Assembly (NCBI GenBank): GCA_021777105.1
Contig: JAIQZQ010000038.1
Span: forward strand, 53,600 to 117,599
Source of the DNA: Candidatus Anammoxibacter sp.
GTDB taxonomy: Bacteria > Planctomycetota > Brocadiia > Brocadiales > Anammoxibacteraceae
Length of the DNA stretch: 64,000 nucleotides
Direction: 5' to 3'
The translations under genes were made by a program, and so were the position numbers. Positions 36,738 to 45,309 of this stretch are shown piece after piece (within the stretch, counting starts at the first letter, position 1; the number at the start of each line of letters is the position of its first letter). Below the pieces are notes generated by a model. That model was not told the DNA's origin. It saw only the letters and a program-made list of their open reading frames with translations, and did no database searches.

Positions 36738-38564
36738 TTACCGCAAAATATCAAGCCAACTTCTCTCCAATAACAGAGACGCCGCTTTTTCAGCAATGGA
36801 TACCGGATATTTGGCGCCTATGCCGAAGCCTATGCACATGATTGACGCGGCTAAAGTTGGGCCGAGCATGCTCCATGGAGCTTCATCCCTTTTAAACGTT
36901 GCCGGCGCGCTGTCGGACAAACGTTTGCCCCTTAGGTTTAGCCTTCTATATTTCAGCGTCCTTCTTTCGTCGGATTCCCTTCTGTCCTTGGTGATAGTCT
37001 CCCATGTGCCGTCCGGCATCAATTTCTCGGCTATGTGCCAATGCCCGTCCGTTATTTTGCGCCGGTCTTCCCCGTCTCTTCTATCCGGCGCGCCTGAGCG
37101 TCTGCCTTGAGGCATAAGCCGCCTGCCTTCGGTCATTTGCCATTTTTGATCCGTTAAGCGTTTCTCATCGCCGGTCCACTTTGCGGCGTCCGGCTTTCTT
37201 CTCTCTTTTACCTCTTTACGATCAAGCGGTTGATTATGGAAATATATCTTTTCAATAATTCTCCAGAAATATATTGCGGTAAGCAGAGAACTAATTATGA
37301 GAACAGGCACAAAATACCACATGCCGGCGTCAAGCGCGCCTATGGCAATATGCCATTTGCTGACAAAACCGACCGTGAGGGGCACGCCTACCATTGACAA
37401 TCCGGAAATTGTAAAAGCGGCCATGGTAAACGGCATCCTTTTGCCCAATCCCTTAAATTCCGATATGTCCTCTAAACCTATTTTATAAACCAGGCAGCCA
37501 ACAATCATAAAGAGGGAGGCTTTCATCAATGCATGATTTAATATATGCACAACGCTCCCGGTCATAGCTATATGATTGGCCAATGTCGCGCCCAGCACTA
37601 TGTAGCCTATCTGCCCGATGCTTGAATAAGCAAGCATCCACTTTATCCTTGTCTGGGCAATGGCAAGCACAGAGCCCACAATAATAGCCACTGAAGAGAC
37701 TACAAGCAGGATCTTTGTCACAGGGACAACTTCCATGTCAAACTCAATGCGGAAAACACCGAACATAACCCTAAGCATTGCATATACGCCAACCTTTGTG
37801 CCGACCGCAGCCATTAACGCGGAAACAACCGAAGGGGCGTAACCATAAGCTTTAGGCAGCCACACATGCAAAGGGAATAGGGCTATTTTTAAACAAAAAC
37901 CAACAGTAAAAAAGGCGAATGCCGTTAAAACAACCGTTGAGTGGTACGATGCGGGCAGTCTTTCGCGAAGATCTGCAATGTTGAGGGTTCCGGTAGCCAT
38001 GTAAATATGGCCGATACCGATAAGTATGAATGTGCCGGCTATTGTGCCGAAAATGAGATAATTGTAACTGGCCATTAACGCGCCGCGGCTTTTGCCGCAC
38101 GCGATAAGTGTATACCCGGCAATAGAGGTTATTTCCAGGAAGACGTACATGTTAAAAATATCGCCGGTGATTACCATACCCATGATGCCGGTGACAAAAA
38201 GCATGAAAATGGAATAAAACGCGGATTTTTTGCTTCCTACGATCTCTAAATCAACGCTTTTTCTGGCGTAAAAGCAGACGATAAATGCTATAAACGAGAT
38301 GACGCACAGCACAAACCCATTCAGGCTGTCAATTGCGTATTCTATACCCCAGGGCGGCGCCCAACCGCCAAGCCGGTAACTGATTTTGCCCACCGTTTCC
38401 ACTGTGTGCAGAAGGTAGAGGGAGCTAAGGAAACTGAAAAATGTGGCAACCGTGGCTATTATCCAGCATGCCAGCCTGTTTACCCTGCCGACTATGGGGA
38501 TAATGACCGTTGAAAATAGGGGGATTACAATTGTAAGAACCGGTAAATGTTGTAAAATGTTCAT
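36738..38564 (-). CDS. mrpD: MrpD-like antiporter subunit with long charged insert
   Basis: 608 residues, compared with about 490-500 for usual MrpD. The first 440 residues are a normal proton-antiporter M-family subunit (ITSIAGYTLIACGKSRGALM, PLHVWLPKAYGYAPSVVSAL, HALMKASLFMIVG). An insert of about 117 residues (444-560) rich in Arg, Asp and Lys follows, with repeated DRR and GRR pairs. A final membrane segment closes the protein. The insert should face one side of the membrane as a soluble domain. The gene follows mrpC by 10 bp. The gene order E-F-G-MbhD/E-B-C-D matches the Mbh/Mrp arrangement. Confidence 0.88.
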   Translation of the reverse strand: MNILQHLPVLTIVIPLFSTVIIPIVGRVNRLACWIIATVATFFSFLSSLYLLHTVETVGKISYRLGGWAPPWGIEYAIDSLNGFVLCVISFIAFIVCFYARKSVDLEIVGSKKSAFYSIFMLFVTGIMGMVITGDIFNMYVFLEITSIAGYTLIACGKSRGALMASYNYLIFGTIAGTFILIGIGHIYMATGTLNIADLRERLPASYHSTVVLTAFAFFTVGFCLKIALFPLHVWLPKAYGYAPSVVSALMAAVGTKVGVYAMLRVMFGVFRIEFDMEVVPVTKILLVVSSVAIIVGSVLAIAQTRIKWMLAYSSIGQIGYIVLGATLANHIAMTGSVVHILNHALMKASLFMIVGCLVYKIGLEDISEFKGLGKRMPFTMAAFTISGLSMVGVPLTVGFVSKWHIAIGALDAGMWYFVPVLIISSLLTAIYFWRIIEKIYFHNQPLDRKEVKERRKPDAAKWTGDEKRLTDQKWQMTEGRRLMPQGRRSGAPDRRDGEDRRKITDGHWHIAEKLMPDGTWETITKDRRESDERRTLKYRRLNLRGKRLSDSAPATFKRDEAPWSMLGPTLAASIMCIGFGIGAKYPVSIAEKAASLLLERSWLDILR

Positions 38565-38573
38565 CCTGTGCCC

Positions 38574-38948
38574 TTAACCTCTTTCTGAAATAGCTTTTTC
38601 CTGCTCTTCAATTATTTTATCCTCTTCCATCGTGCCGTAGGCTTTTTTAATCTTGATTACAAGGGCCAGGGCGACAGCCGTGGTGCTGACGGAAACAACA
38701 ATAGCCGTCAGCATAAGAACATGGGGGATAGGGTTGTCGTAACGCACGGCCTTTTCCCATAAGATTGGAGCTGTGCCGTCTTTTACTTTTGCCATTGATA
38801 TGTAAAATAAAAAGACGGATACCTGGAAAATATTTATGCCTATAATCTTTTTAATCAGATTGCCCCTGGCTATTACAGCGTAGAAACCAAGCATCATTAA
38901 CACTATAACCACCAGGTAGTTGTATTTTGCCAGTATAAATTCAATCAT
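38574..38948 (-). CDS. mrpC: MrpC/NuoK-like subunit
   Basis: 124 residues, three membrane helices. NuoK/MrpC family: LMLGFYAVIARGNLIKKIIG, NIFQVSVFLFYISM, PIPHVLMLTAIVVSVSTTAV. The short C-terminal tail is charged. It lies between mrpB and mrpD with 10-16 bp gaps and is surely co-transcribed. In Mrp and complex I this subunit contributes acidic residues to the ion path. Confidence 0.9.
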   Translation of the reverse strand: MIEFILAKYNYLVVIVLMMLGFYAVIARGNLIKKIIGINIFQVSVFLFYISMAKVKDGTAPILWEKAVRYDNPIPHVLMLTAIVVSVSTTAVALALVIKIKKAYGTMEEDKIIEEQEKAISERG

Positions 38949-38963
38949 AATTGAAACCCCAAG

Positions 38964-39419
38964 CTATCGTAACGCAATCGGCTTTTTTGCCACTTCAAAG
39001 AAAATTGTGACCATAACGGAAGATACGGTAATCTGCACGCCGATTTCCACACCATACATTCCCAAATGATGGCCAAGGTGCTCAAGATGATGATCGTGGA
39101 TGTCATGAAAAAGGTGCCCATATTCAAGGTACGACCCGCCGCCTATTAAACACAGGACGCCGATACTCGCATAAAGCAAAACCCCTGTTGAAGTAAAAAT
39201 ATCGCTCAATTTTTGCGACAGCAGCTTTCTGCCTTCATCCATGCCGAACGCTATAACGTAGAGGATAATGCTTGACCCTAAAATAACTCCACCCTGAAAA
39301 CCGCCACCAGGGCCAAGGTCGCCATGCGCCAATACATAATAAGAATATAGTTGAATAAAAGGGATAAGAAATCTGGAAACCACGCCCAGACTTATTATAT
39401 GTTTCTCTTTTGCGGACAT
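38964..39419 (-). CDS. mrpB: MrpB-like subunit
   Basis: 151 residues with about four helices. MrpB family: PFIQLYSYYVLAHGDLGPGG followed by GFQGGVILGSSIILYVIAFG. The HGDLGPGGGFQGG motif is the hallmark. A His-rich loop (HLFHDIHDHHLEHLGHH, about 103-119) is more histidine-rich than usual and could bind metal. It follows the MbhD/E-type gene by 10 bp. Confidence 0.9.
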   Translation of the reverse strand: MSAKEKHIISLGVVSRFLIPFIQLYSYYVLAHGDLGPGGGFQGGVILGSSIILYVIAFGMDEGRKLLSQKLSDIFTSTGVLLYASIGVLCLIGGGSYLEYGHLFHDIHDHHLEHLGHHLGMYGVEIGVQITVSSVMVTIFFEVAKKPIALR

Positions 39420-39429
39420 ATTGCGCTCC

Positions 39430-39987
39430 TTATAAAAACCGTTCCCTTCTTAAAAGCATTATTACACAGATGCCGGCGGCAAATATTACAGTTGTTTCGC
39501 CAAGTGTGTCGTAACCTCTGTAATTGGCAAGCAGGGCGGTGACAATATTATCGGCTCCGGTTTCATGTTTTGCCTCTTTAATGTAATGTGGAACCATATG
39601 CGTGTTAATAGGCGCGTTTGGATCTTCAAACGCAGGCATGTCAATGGTGCCGTAAACAAGTATAGCGCCGGTTATTACTACCACAAAAACGGGTATTATC
39701 CTTGAAATTAAAGGCCTGCGGCGTTTTGAAACCGATTGTTTATAATCTTCGGAGCTCTCTTCGTATCTGCCTGTTCTGCTCAAAGTAGCTATCATTAACA
39801 CCGTAGTGATGCCGGCTCCCACAGCCGCTTCGGTAAAAGCCACGTCCACCGCGTTTAGCACCGTCCATTCAACCGCCATCAGAAAGCTAAAAGCCCCAAG
39901 CACCATGACCGAGCTCAATAGATCTTTCATAAAGATCGCGGCCACGGAACAAACCACTATGAATAGTAGCAGGAAAATATCTATCAT
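39430..39987 (-). CDS. MbhD-MbhE fusion (MrpA C-terminal-like)
   Basis: 185 residues. The first part (about 1-75) is a DUF4040/MbhD domain (LLSSVMVLGAFSFLMAVEWT, DVAFTEAAVGAGITTVLMIA). The second (about 95-185) corresponds to MbhE (NIVTALLANYRGYDTLGETT). In bacterial Mrp these form the C-terminus of MrpA; here they are a free-standing protein as in Mbh-type complexes, consistent with NuoL-like subunits being separate genes. The start overlaps the mrpG stop by four bases (ATGA). Confidence 0.88.
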   Translation of the reverse strand: MIDIFLLLFIVVCSVAAIFMKDLLSSVMVLGAFSFLMAVEWTVLNAVDVAFTEAAVGAGITTVLMIATLSRTGRYEESSEDYKQSVSKRRRPLISRIIPVFVVVITGAILVYGTIDMPAFEDPNAPINTHMVPHYIKEAKHETGADNIVTALLANYRGYDTLGETTVIFAAGICVIMLLRRERFL

Positions 39988-40286
39988 CTTTTTCGCCAGG
40001 GTTTCAACCCTGAAATATGCGCGGCCTGCGCGACAAAATGGGTCGCGGTAGGATTTGCGATAAATATAAATACAATAATAATCAGCAGTTTTACACTGAC
40101 AAAAGAGACTCCCTCATAGATCATCAATCCAAACAGCACAAAAGCCTGGCCAACAGTGTCTGTTTTGCCTGCCGGATGTATTCGCGTGTAAAAATCAGGA
40201 AATCTAAGGACGCCGATTGAACCGACAATGATTAGAAAGCATCCAATGGCTAAAAATACGCCTGTGATTATAGATCGAATATCCAT
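39984..40286 (-). CDS. mrpG: MrpG-like subunit
   Basis: 100 residues, three helices, MrpG/PhaG family: GCFLIIVGSIGVLRFPDFYT followed by RIHPAGKTDTVGQAFVLFGL. The motif FPDFYTRIHPAGKTDT is diagnostic. It overlaps the next gene by four bases. A 422-bp gap upstream, full of palindromic repeats, separates it from mrpF. Confidence 0.9.
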   Translation of the reverse strand: MDIRSIITGVFLAIGCFLIIVGSIGVLRFPDFYTRIHPAGKTDTVGQAFVLFGLMIYEGVSFVSVKLLIIIVFIFIANPTATHFVAQAAHISGLKPWRKR

Positions 40287-40299
40287 GTTTTAGTTGTTT

Positions 40300-40640
40300 A
40301 TAGAAATTATGAAATTAACTTCATTCCCTTTAAATTAACGCCTACGGCGGACTTTTTTGATTTAAAGCCCGAAGGGCTGACTTATTAAAGCCTGGGGTAA
40401 CGCCCTAGGCATACGATTTAACATATTTTAGCCCTGTAGTGGCGAATTAAGAAATCGTATGTCGAAATCGCTAACAAATATTTTGGTCGCATAATTTTTG
40501 ACAAAGGCCTCTTGGGCTGAAAATTTAAATCGCCCTTACAGGGCTAAAAATATTTAACCTTATTTCCCAGGGCGTTGCCCTGGGCTATATTAAATCACCC
40601 CTTTGGGGTTAGAAAATTAATGTAAACAACACTCTGTTAT
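40300..40640. repeat. Palindromic REP-like elements inside the mrp operon
   Basis: The mrpF-mrpG gap holds several short palindromes: CCCAGGGCGTTGCCCTGGGC (40566-40585), GCCTGGGGTAACGCCCTAGGC (40390-40410), CGCCCTTACAGGGCT, and a CACCCCTTTGGGGTT element. These look like the REP-type intergenic repeats common in environmental genomes. They could fold in the transcript and lower expression of the genes downstream. Confidence 0.6.
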
Positions 40641-40708
40641 TTTGGCATAAACCCTTGCAACCCCTGAACTTAAAATAAAATTCATTTTAAATTAAATAAA
40701 TTAACGCT

Positions 40709-40963
40709 TTAATCCAGCCGCCCAAACTCTTTAAATTTAAGAAACGCGGTTGTCGCAATAAAATTTGTCAGGGCGTAAACCAGCGCAATATCAAGGAAGT
40801 GCGGCCTCTCATACACAAAACCAATAAGGGCCAACAAAACAACGGCTTTTGTCCCTATCACATTCGCGGCAAGTATCCTGTCATAAACTTCAGGGCCTTT
40901 AATCAGCCTGTAGAGAACTAAAATGATTGATAACAGAATGGCTATAGCCACAATTTTAAACAC
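40709..40963 (-). CDS. mrpF: MrpF-like subunit
   Basis: 84 residues, three helices, MrpF/PhaF family: LYRLIKGPEVYDRILAANVI, then GTKAVVLLALIGFVYERPHF. It overlaps mrpE by eight bases and is translated after it. In Mrp antiporters this small subunit binds MrpE-G. Confidence 0.9.
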   Translation of the reverse strand: MFKIVAIAILLSIILVLYRLIKGPEVYDRILAANVIGTKAVVLLALIGFVYERPHFLDIALVYALTNFIATTAFLKFKEFGRLD

Positions 40964-41441
40964 AGCTTTCTCCCTCTATTTTTTTAACCCTGGTCTTCAT
41001 ATCGCCGCCTTCAACCATGCTCTGCGCCGCCGGATCTGAAATTGCGTGAACAATGAATTCATCCTTTCCGGCTTTAATTGTAACCGTCCCCGGCGTGAGT
41101 GTGATAGCGTTTGAAAGTGTGACAACCCCCATATCCGTTTCCAGCTCAGGTTTAAAGTGGACAATCTGAGGATTTATCGGCATTTTTGGATGGAGAACCC
41201 TATACGCAACGTCAATATTTGACACTGCAATTTGCCACAAAAGCCATGGCAGGAATTTGAAGAACCTTAAAACCCTGGGTATTTCTACTTTATACTTAAC
41301 ATTTCCAATAAAAATGTCGTGCGTCATAAAAGCCGTAAGCAGGCTGAATACGCCGCCTGAAAGAAGGAGTATAAACGTAAATTCCCCCGATAAAACGACC
41401 CAGAACGCAAACATAATTATTGATGTTAAAATGAAACTCAT
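40956..41441 (-). CDS. mrpE: MrpE-like subunit
   Basis: 161 residues. Two N-terminal membrane helices and a soluble C-terminal domain of the MrpE family (PF01899): FFKFLPWLLWQIAVSNIDVA, then SNAITLTPGTVTIKAGKDEF. It is the first gene of the mrp set, 54 bp after the cytochrome c gene. The complex exchanges monovalent cations for protons, or couples with an electron-transfer module; no hydrogenase or NADH-module gene is present in the window. Confidence 0.9.
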   Translation of the reverse strand: MSFILTSIIMFAFWVVLSGEFTFILLLSGGVFSLLTAFMTHDIFIGNVKYKVEIPRVLRFFKFLPWLLWQIAVSNIDVAYRVLHPKMPINPQIVHFKPELETDMGVVTLSNAITLTPGTVTIKAGKDEFIVHAISDPAAQSMVEGGDMKTRVKKIEGESCV

Positions 41442-41495
41442 TTATTCCCTCTTTATTTGCCTTGCGGATAAACCTCGCTTTTCCGCGTCCGCAAC

Positions 41496-42026
41496 TTATT
41501 TGCCTACCGCATTAAATGATTTGCCGTCGCCCCACTCTTTAAACTGGTCTTTGTAAAGACGCTCCAACGCAATGCCGTCCGACATCTGTTTGTGCCTGAC
41601 ATATCTGACATGGCAGTGGGTGCATGCGGTTTTTACTCTTTTTAATTGAAACTCGGCGTCATCAAAGTCCTTTTTTGCGAAAGCGGCCTCAAACCGACCG
41701 TAATAACGGCGAAAATCGTCGTTAAATTCAAAGAAATCCGCAGGTATAGCCGGGTTTTTAAGATCAATACTATTATAAAGCCCCATAAGCTTGTCTGAAA
41801 TCTTCTTAACATTGTCCCACTCCAGATGCATCAGCTTGTGTGTAAGCAACTGCAAGGTTGGTTTCATTTTCAACATTTTTTCCCTAACACCTACTTTCTC
41901 GCACCATTCACATGGCAAAGATAAGCGCTCCTTATCCTTCACAGGAATATCCACTCCGAACGATGCATTAGAAAATGTTGAAATTCCTATAACTACTGCC
42001 AGACATAAAATCGCGTTCTTTATCAT
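41496..42026 (-). CDS. Periplasmic monohaem cytochrome c (c-prime-like)
   Basis: 176 residues. The signal peptide ends near NASFG. A single haem-binding motif, CTHCH, lies at Cys135-Cys138-His139 near the C-terminal part of a helical protein, the layout of cytochrome c-prime-type domains (KRVKTACTHCHVRYV). A second cysteine pair, CEWC, lies near residue 40. It is 54 bp upstream of mrpE on the same strand. Location suggests co-expression with the antiporter genes, which is unusual; a functional link is only inferred. Confidence 0.85.
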   Translation of the reverse strand: MIKNAILCLAVVIGISTFSNASFGVDIPVKDKERLSLPCEWCEKVGVREKMLKMKPTLQLLTHKLMHLEWDNVKKISDKLMGLYNSIDLKNPAIPADFFEFNDDFRRYYGRFEAAFAKKDFDDAEFQLKRVKTACTHCHVRYVRHKQMSDGIALERLYKDQFKEWGDGKSFNAVGK

Positions 42027-42201
42027 TGTAAAACCTTTTACCTCTCAAAAAATATAAAACTAAATAAAAATATGTTACAGCTCGAAGCTATGTAACTTCC
42101 ACAAACACAGTAACATCCATCCCAAAAGATATATTAAAATACAGTCAATGCCTAAAGTTATCAAGGAAAATCTATTAATTTACAAAGATATGCCACCTTC
42201 A

Positions 42202-43710
42202 TTAGACGTTTAACGGGAGCATCTTTTCAGCGGCTTCAATTGCCTTAAACATGCCTTTTGCCTTGTTTTGGGTCTCCTCATACTCTTTTTCAGGGACGGA
42301 ATCAGCGACTATACCCGCCCCGGCCTGAACAAACGCGTTTTTACCCCTCAAAATAATAGTCCGTATCGTAATGCACGTGTTCATATTTCCGGCAAAATCA
42401 ATATATCCTACACCGCCTCCGTACGGCCCCCTTTTAGTAGGTTCAAACTCGTCTATAATCTGCATTGCCCTTATTTTAGGCGCGCCGGACAAAGTTCCCG
42501 CGGGCATGCACGCCCTAAGCGAGTCAAACGCGGTTTTGCCGTTCTTTAGCATGCCGCTAACGCTGGACGTTATATGCATTACGTGCGAATACTTTTCAAT
42601 AACCATCTTCTCGTCTATGCTTACGCTTCCATATTCCGCTATTCTCCCAACATCGTTTCTTCCAAGATCAAGCAGCATAATATGTTCAGCTCTCTCTTTA
42701 GGGTCTTCAATCAGCTCCTTTGCCAATGCCTCGTCCTCCTCATCCGTTTTGCCTCGCCGCCTGGTCCCGGCTATTGGACGCACCGTGACCTTGCCGTCCT
42801 CAACCCTTGTCAACACCTCAGGCGATGAGCCTATAAGGACGAGATCGCCCAATTTCAGATAGAACATATATGGCGAAGGATTTATAACCCTCAACGCCCT
42901 GTATATATTAAACGGTTCAGCCTCTGTTTCAGCCTTAAACCGTTGCGACAAAACCACTTGTAGTATATCCCCGCTCATGATATACTCTTTGCAGCTGTTT
43001 ACCGCGTTAATAAAGTCAGGTTTCTTAAAATTTGATGATAGTTCAGGTTCAAAGTCCCCGCCGGATCCAATATCTTCATTAACCGCTTTGACCGGTTCCA
43101 GCAGCCTTTTGACCATTTCATCTATTTTGTTGGTAGCCTTTTCATAAGCCTCTTCACAATTACCATCCTTTACGCGTCCTGCGGCAACCACTTTAATAAC
43201 TTTATTTATATGATCAAAAATTACAAAACTATCGTACAGCATAAAGTAGACGTCAGGCAATTTGTAGTCGTCATGAGGCGTGTTCGGCAGATTTTCAAAA
43301 TAACGCATTGCGTCGTAACTCAAATAGCCGATCGCGCCGCCCGAGAAGTGTGTAACCCCGTTTACAGGAACCCAGCTGGTCTCTTTCATCCTGTTTTCAA
43401 GCTCTTTTAGCGGGTCGTCGCAAGTTATAGTCTCCACATTGCCGGCGGTTATTATTTCGGTTTTATTTCCAAAAGCCCTTATGCCCATAAATGGATCGCA
43501 GCTCAAATAAGTTCTGCTCGCAATCTTTTCGCCTCCTGCCGCGCTTTCAAGCAAGAATGCATAATCGCTGTTAACAATCTTCTGAAAAGCCGAGACGGGC
43601 GTAATCGTGTCCGCCAGAAGTTGCCTGTAAACAGGGATCGTGTTGCCGCTGCGCGATAAATCCTTAAATTCAGCCGGCGAAGGATAATATTGTTTATTAG
43701 TTTTGATCAT
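42202..43710 (-). CDS. trpE: Anthranilate synthase component I
   Basis: 502 residues, full length. It catalyses the first step of tryptophan biosynthesis from chorismate with glutamine or ammonia. Signatures include the LLES feedback-inhibition motif (AFLLESAAGG), SPYMFYLKLGDLVLIGSSPE, PIAGTRRRGKTDEEDE, LLDLGRNDVGRI and GAPKIRAMQIIDEFE. No other trp gene is adjacent. The 175-bp gap to the cytochrome gene suggests an independent unit. No leader peptide with Trp codons was seen upstream. Confidence 0.95.
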   Translation of the reverse strand: MIKTNKQYYPSPAEFKDLSRSGNTIPVYRQLLADTITPVSAFQKIVNSDYAFLLESAAGGEKIASRTYLSCDPFMGIRAFGNKTEIITAGNVETITCDDPLKELENRMKETSWVPVNGVTHFSGGAIGYLSYDAMRYFENLPNTPHDDYKLPDVYFMLYDSFVIFDHINKVIKVVAAGRVKDGNCEEAYEKATNKIDEMVKRLLEPVKAVNEDIGSGGDFEPELSSNFKKPDFINAVNSCKEYIMSGDILQVVLSQRFKAETEAEPFNIYRALRVINPSPYMFYLKLGDLVLIGSSPEVLTRVEDGKVTVRPIAGTRRRGKTDEEDEALAKELIEDPKERAEHIMLLDLGRNDVGRIAEYGSVSIDEKMVIEKYSHVMHITSSVSGMLKNGKTAFDSLRACMPAGTLSGAPKIRAMQIIDEFEPTKRGPYGGGVGYIDFAGNMNTCITIRTIILRGKNAFVQAGAGIVADSVPEKEYEETQNKAKGMFKAIEAAEKMLPLNV

Positions 43711-44038
43711 AATTTATGAAATTTATTTCAGTGGAATCGCCTGTCAAGGCCACACAAGCTATCAATCTTTGAGTTTATACAGCCCTGCCCGGTTAAAGGC
43801 GATTCATTTTAAACGTTCTGGAGATTAGAATCAAAATTATTTTTTAAGCCCGGCAAAATTATAACTATTTTTTATGTTGACCAATTATTTTCTTTTTTAT
43901 ACTATTGTTGTTTATTTAATATCAGGGACATATTCGCCCCGCCAAAAGCAGAGGAAAACATTTTCTTGCTTCCGCGTAATTGTCAAAACACATTAATCTT
44001 GCATTTTGTTTGCTTTCGCAATAACCCAATAACAATTA
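43711..44038. other. Divergent intergenic region
   Basis: 328 bp between trpE (minus) and the first SPFH gene (plus). It must carry promoters for both, but no distinctive element, repeat or small gene was recognised. Confidence 0.4.
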
Positions 44039-45307
44039 ATGGATAAACATTTTAAACCAAAAAAGATGGTTATAAAGATACAAAAAAAGTATATCTTTAT
44101 AGCTATCGGAGTCTGTTTTGCTATCGCCGCCACGTTTGTCGCCCGGCAGTTCACATGGAAGAATGTGGAAGCCGACCAGGTGGCCGTTATTGTAAACAAT
44201 TTGACCGGCAGCGTTAAATCAATAACCCGCGCCGGAGCCGTTTTGTACTACCCTTTTGTGCAGGACGTTTACATTCTGGACAGGCCTGAACAGGTTATGA
44301 AGATGACCGCCTCCAATATCAGCAAAAAATACCCTCGAGGCAACCCCATTGTTGTGCGAAGCATAGACGGTGGTGAAGTTGCTCTGGACGTAATGATACA
44401 GTACAGAATTATACCTGAAATGGCAAATAAGGTTATTCAGGATTCAGGTAAATCTCTTTCGTTTAAACGGAAATGGCTCTATGATTACGGGCGAACAATT
44501 TGCAGGTACAATTACGGAGAACTTGAGATTAACGAATTTCCCGATAGCTCAAAACGAGACGTGAAATCAGAAAAAGCGGCGAAAGAGATCAATCGCATGA
44601 TAAACAGATATGGAGTTATGGTGACGTCCGTTAACGTTCAGGATTATCGTTACTATCGCGAATACGCGGAAAAGATTCAGGAAAGAAGGTTGGCCGACAA
44701 GGAAATAGAAGAACAGAAGGCCATGACTAACGCCGCAAAACGAAACAAGGAAAAAGTAGTTATTGAAGAGACCAGAAAAATGGAAGTTGCGATAGCCAGA
44801 TTCCAGGGTGAACTGGATAAACGCATATATGAAGCTGAAGGTAAAGCCGCGCGTATAAGAAACGACGCCGACACATACCTGTTGCGAAGCAAAATTGACG
44901 GCGACGCGGAATTTGAAAGGCTTGCAAATAAGGCTAAAGGTTTGTTTGCGCAAAAGAGGGCGGATGCCGAGGGTGTTAGGGCTCTAAAGAAAGCGTTGGA
45001 AGGCCCGGGCGGACGCAACCTTGTTAAGATGGAATACGCCAAGAGACTGAAAGATGCAAGCATAAGCGGAACGCCTGTCTTAAAAGCCGGCCAGGAGATA
45101 CCTCGCGTCAGGCTGATGGATAGACTTGAAGTAACCAAGGAGTCGCAAGAAGGCGCAGCTGCGCAAGGTGAAGGCGAAAAAGGCGGGGCGCAGATAGGCG
45201 GAGTTCCTGTTCCGCCCGCTTCGGGGAAAATTGGCGGAAGCAGAAGAGCCCGGGTTGTGCCTCAAGGCGCAGGAGCCGGCGGTAATAAATCCGGGGGGAG
45301 AAATTAA
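44039..45307 (+). CDS. SPFH/Band 7 membrane protein, first of pair
   Basis: 422 residues. A single N-terminal membrane helix (about 14-32) is followed by a Band 7/SPFH domain (about 38-210; VEADQVAVIVNNLTGSVKSI), then a long coiled coil (EKIQERRLADKEIEEQKAMT and on) and a Gly/Ala-rich disordered tail. SPFH proteins form large membrane-anchored cages or microdomains. Two bases separate it from a second SPFH gene, so the two probably form a hetero-oligomer like HflK-HflC. No ribosome-binding site is obvious at this start; the ATG at 44066 is an alternative. Confidence 0.85.
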   Translation: MDKHFKPKKMVIKIQKKYIFIAIGVCFAIAATFVARQFTWKNVEADQVAVIVNNLTGSVKSITRAGAVLYYPFVQDVYILDRPEQVMKMTASNISKKYPRGNPIVVRSIDGGEVALDVMIQYRIIPEMANKVIQDSGKSLSFKRKWLYDYGRTICRYNYGELEINEFPDSSKRDVKSEKAAKEINRMINRYGVMVTSVNVQDYRYYREYAEKIQERRLADKEIEEQKAMTNAAKRNKEKVVIEETRKMEVAIARFQGELDKRIYEAEGKAARIRNDADTYLLRSKIDGDAEFERLANKAKGLFAQKRADAEGVRALKKALEGPGGRNLVKMEYAKRLKDASISGTPVLKAGQEIPRVRLMDRLEVTKESQEGAAAQGEGEKGGAQIGGVPVPPASGKIGGSRRARVVPQGAGAGGNKSGGRN

Positions 45308-45309
45308 AA

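Noticed and set aside
29848..42026. Reading the antiporter cluster as part of respiratory complex I
   Set aside because: No NuoB, C, D, H or I-type subunits occur in the window, and MrpE, F, G and B are specific to Mrp/Mbh systems.
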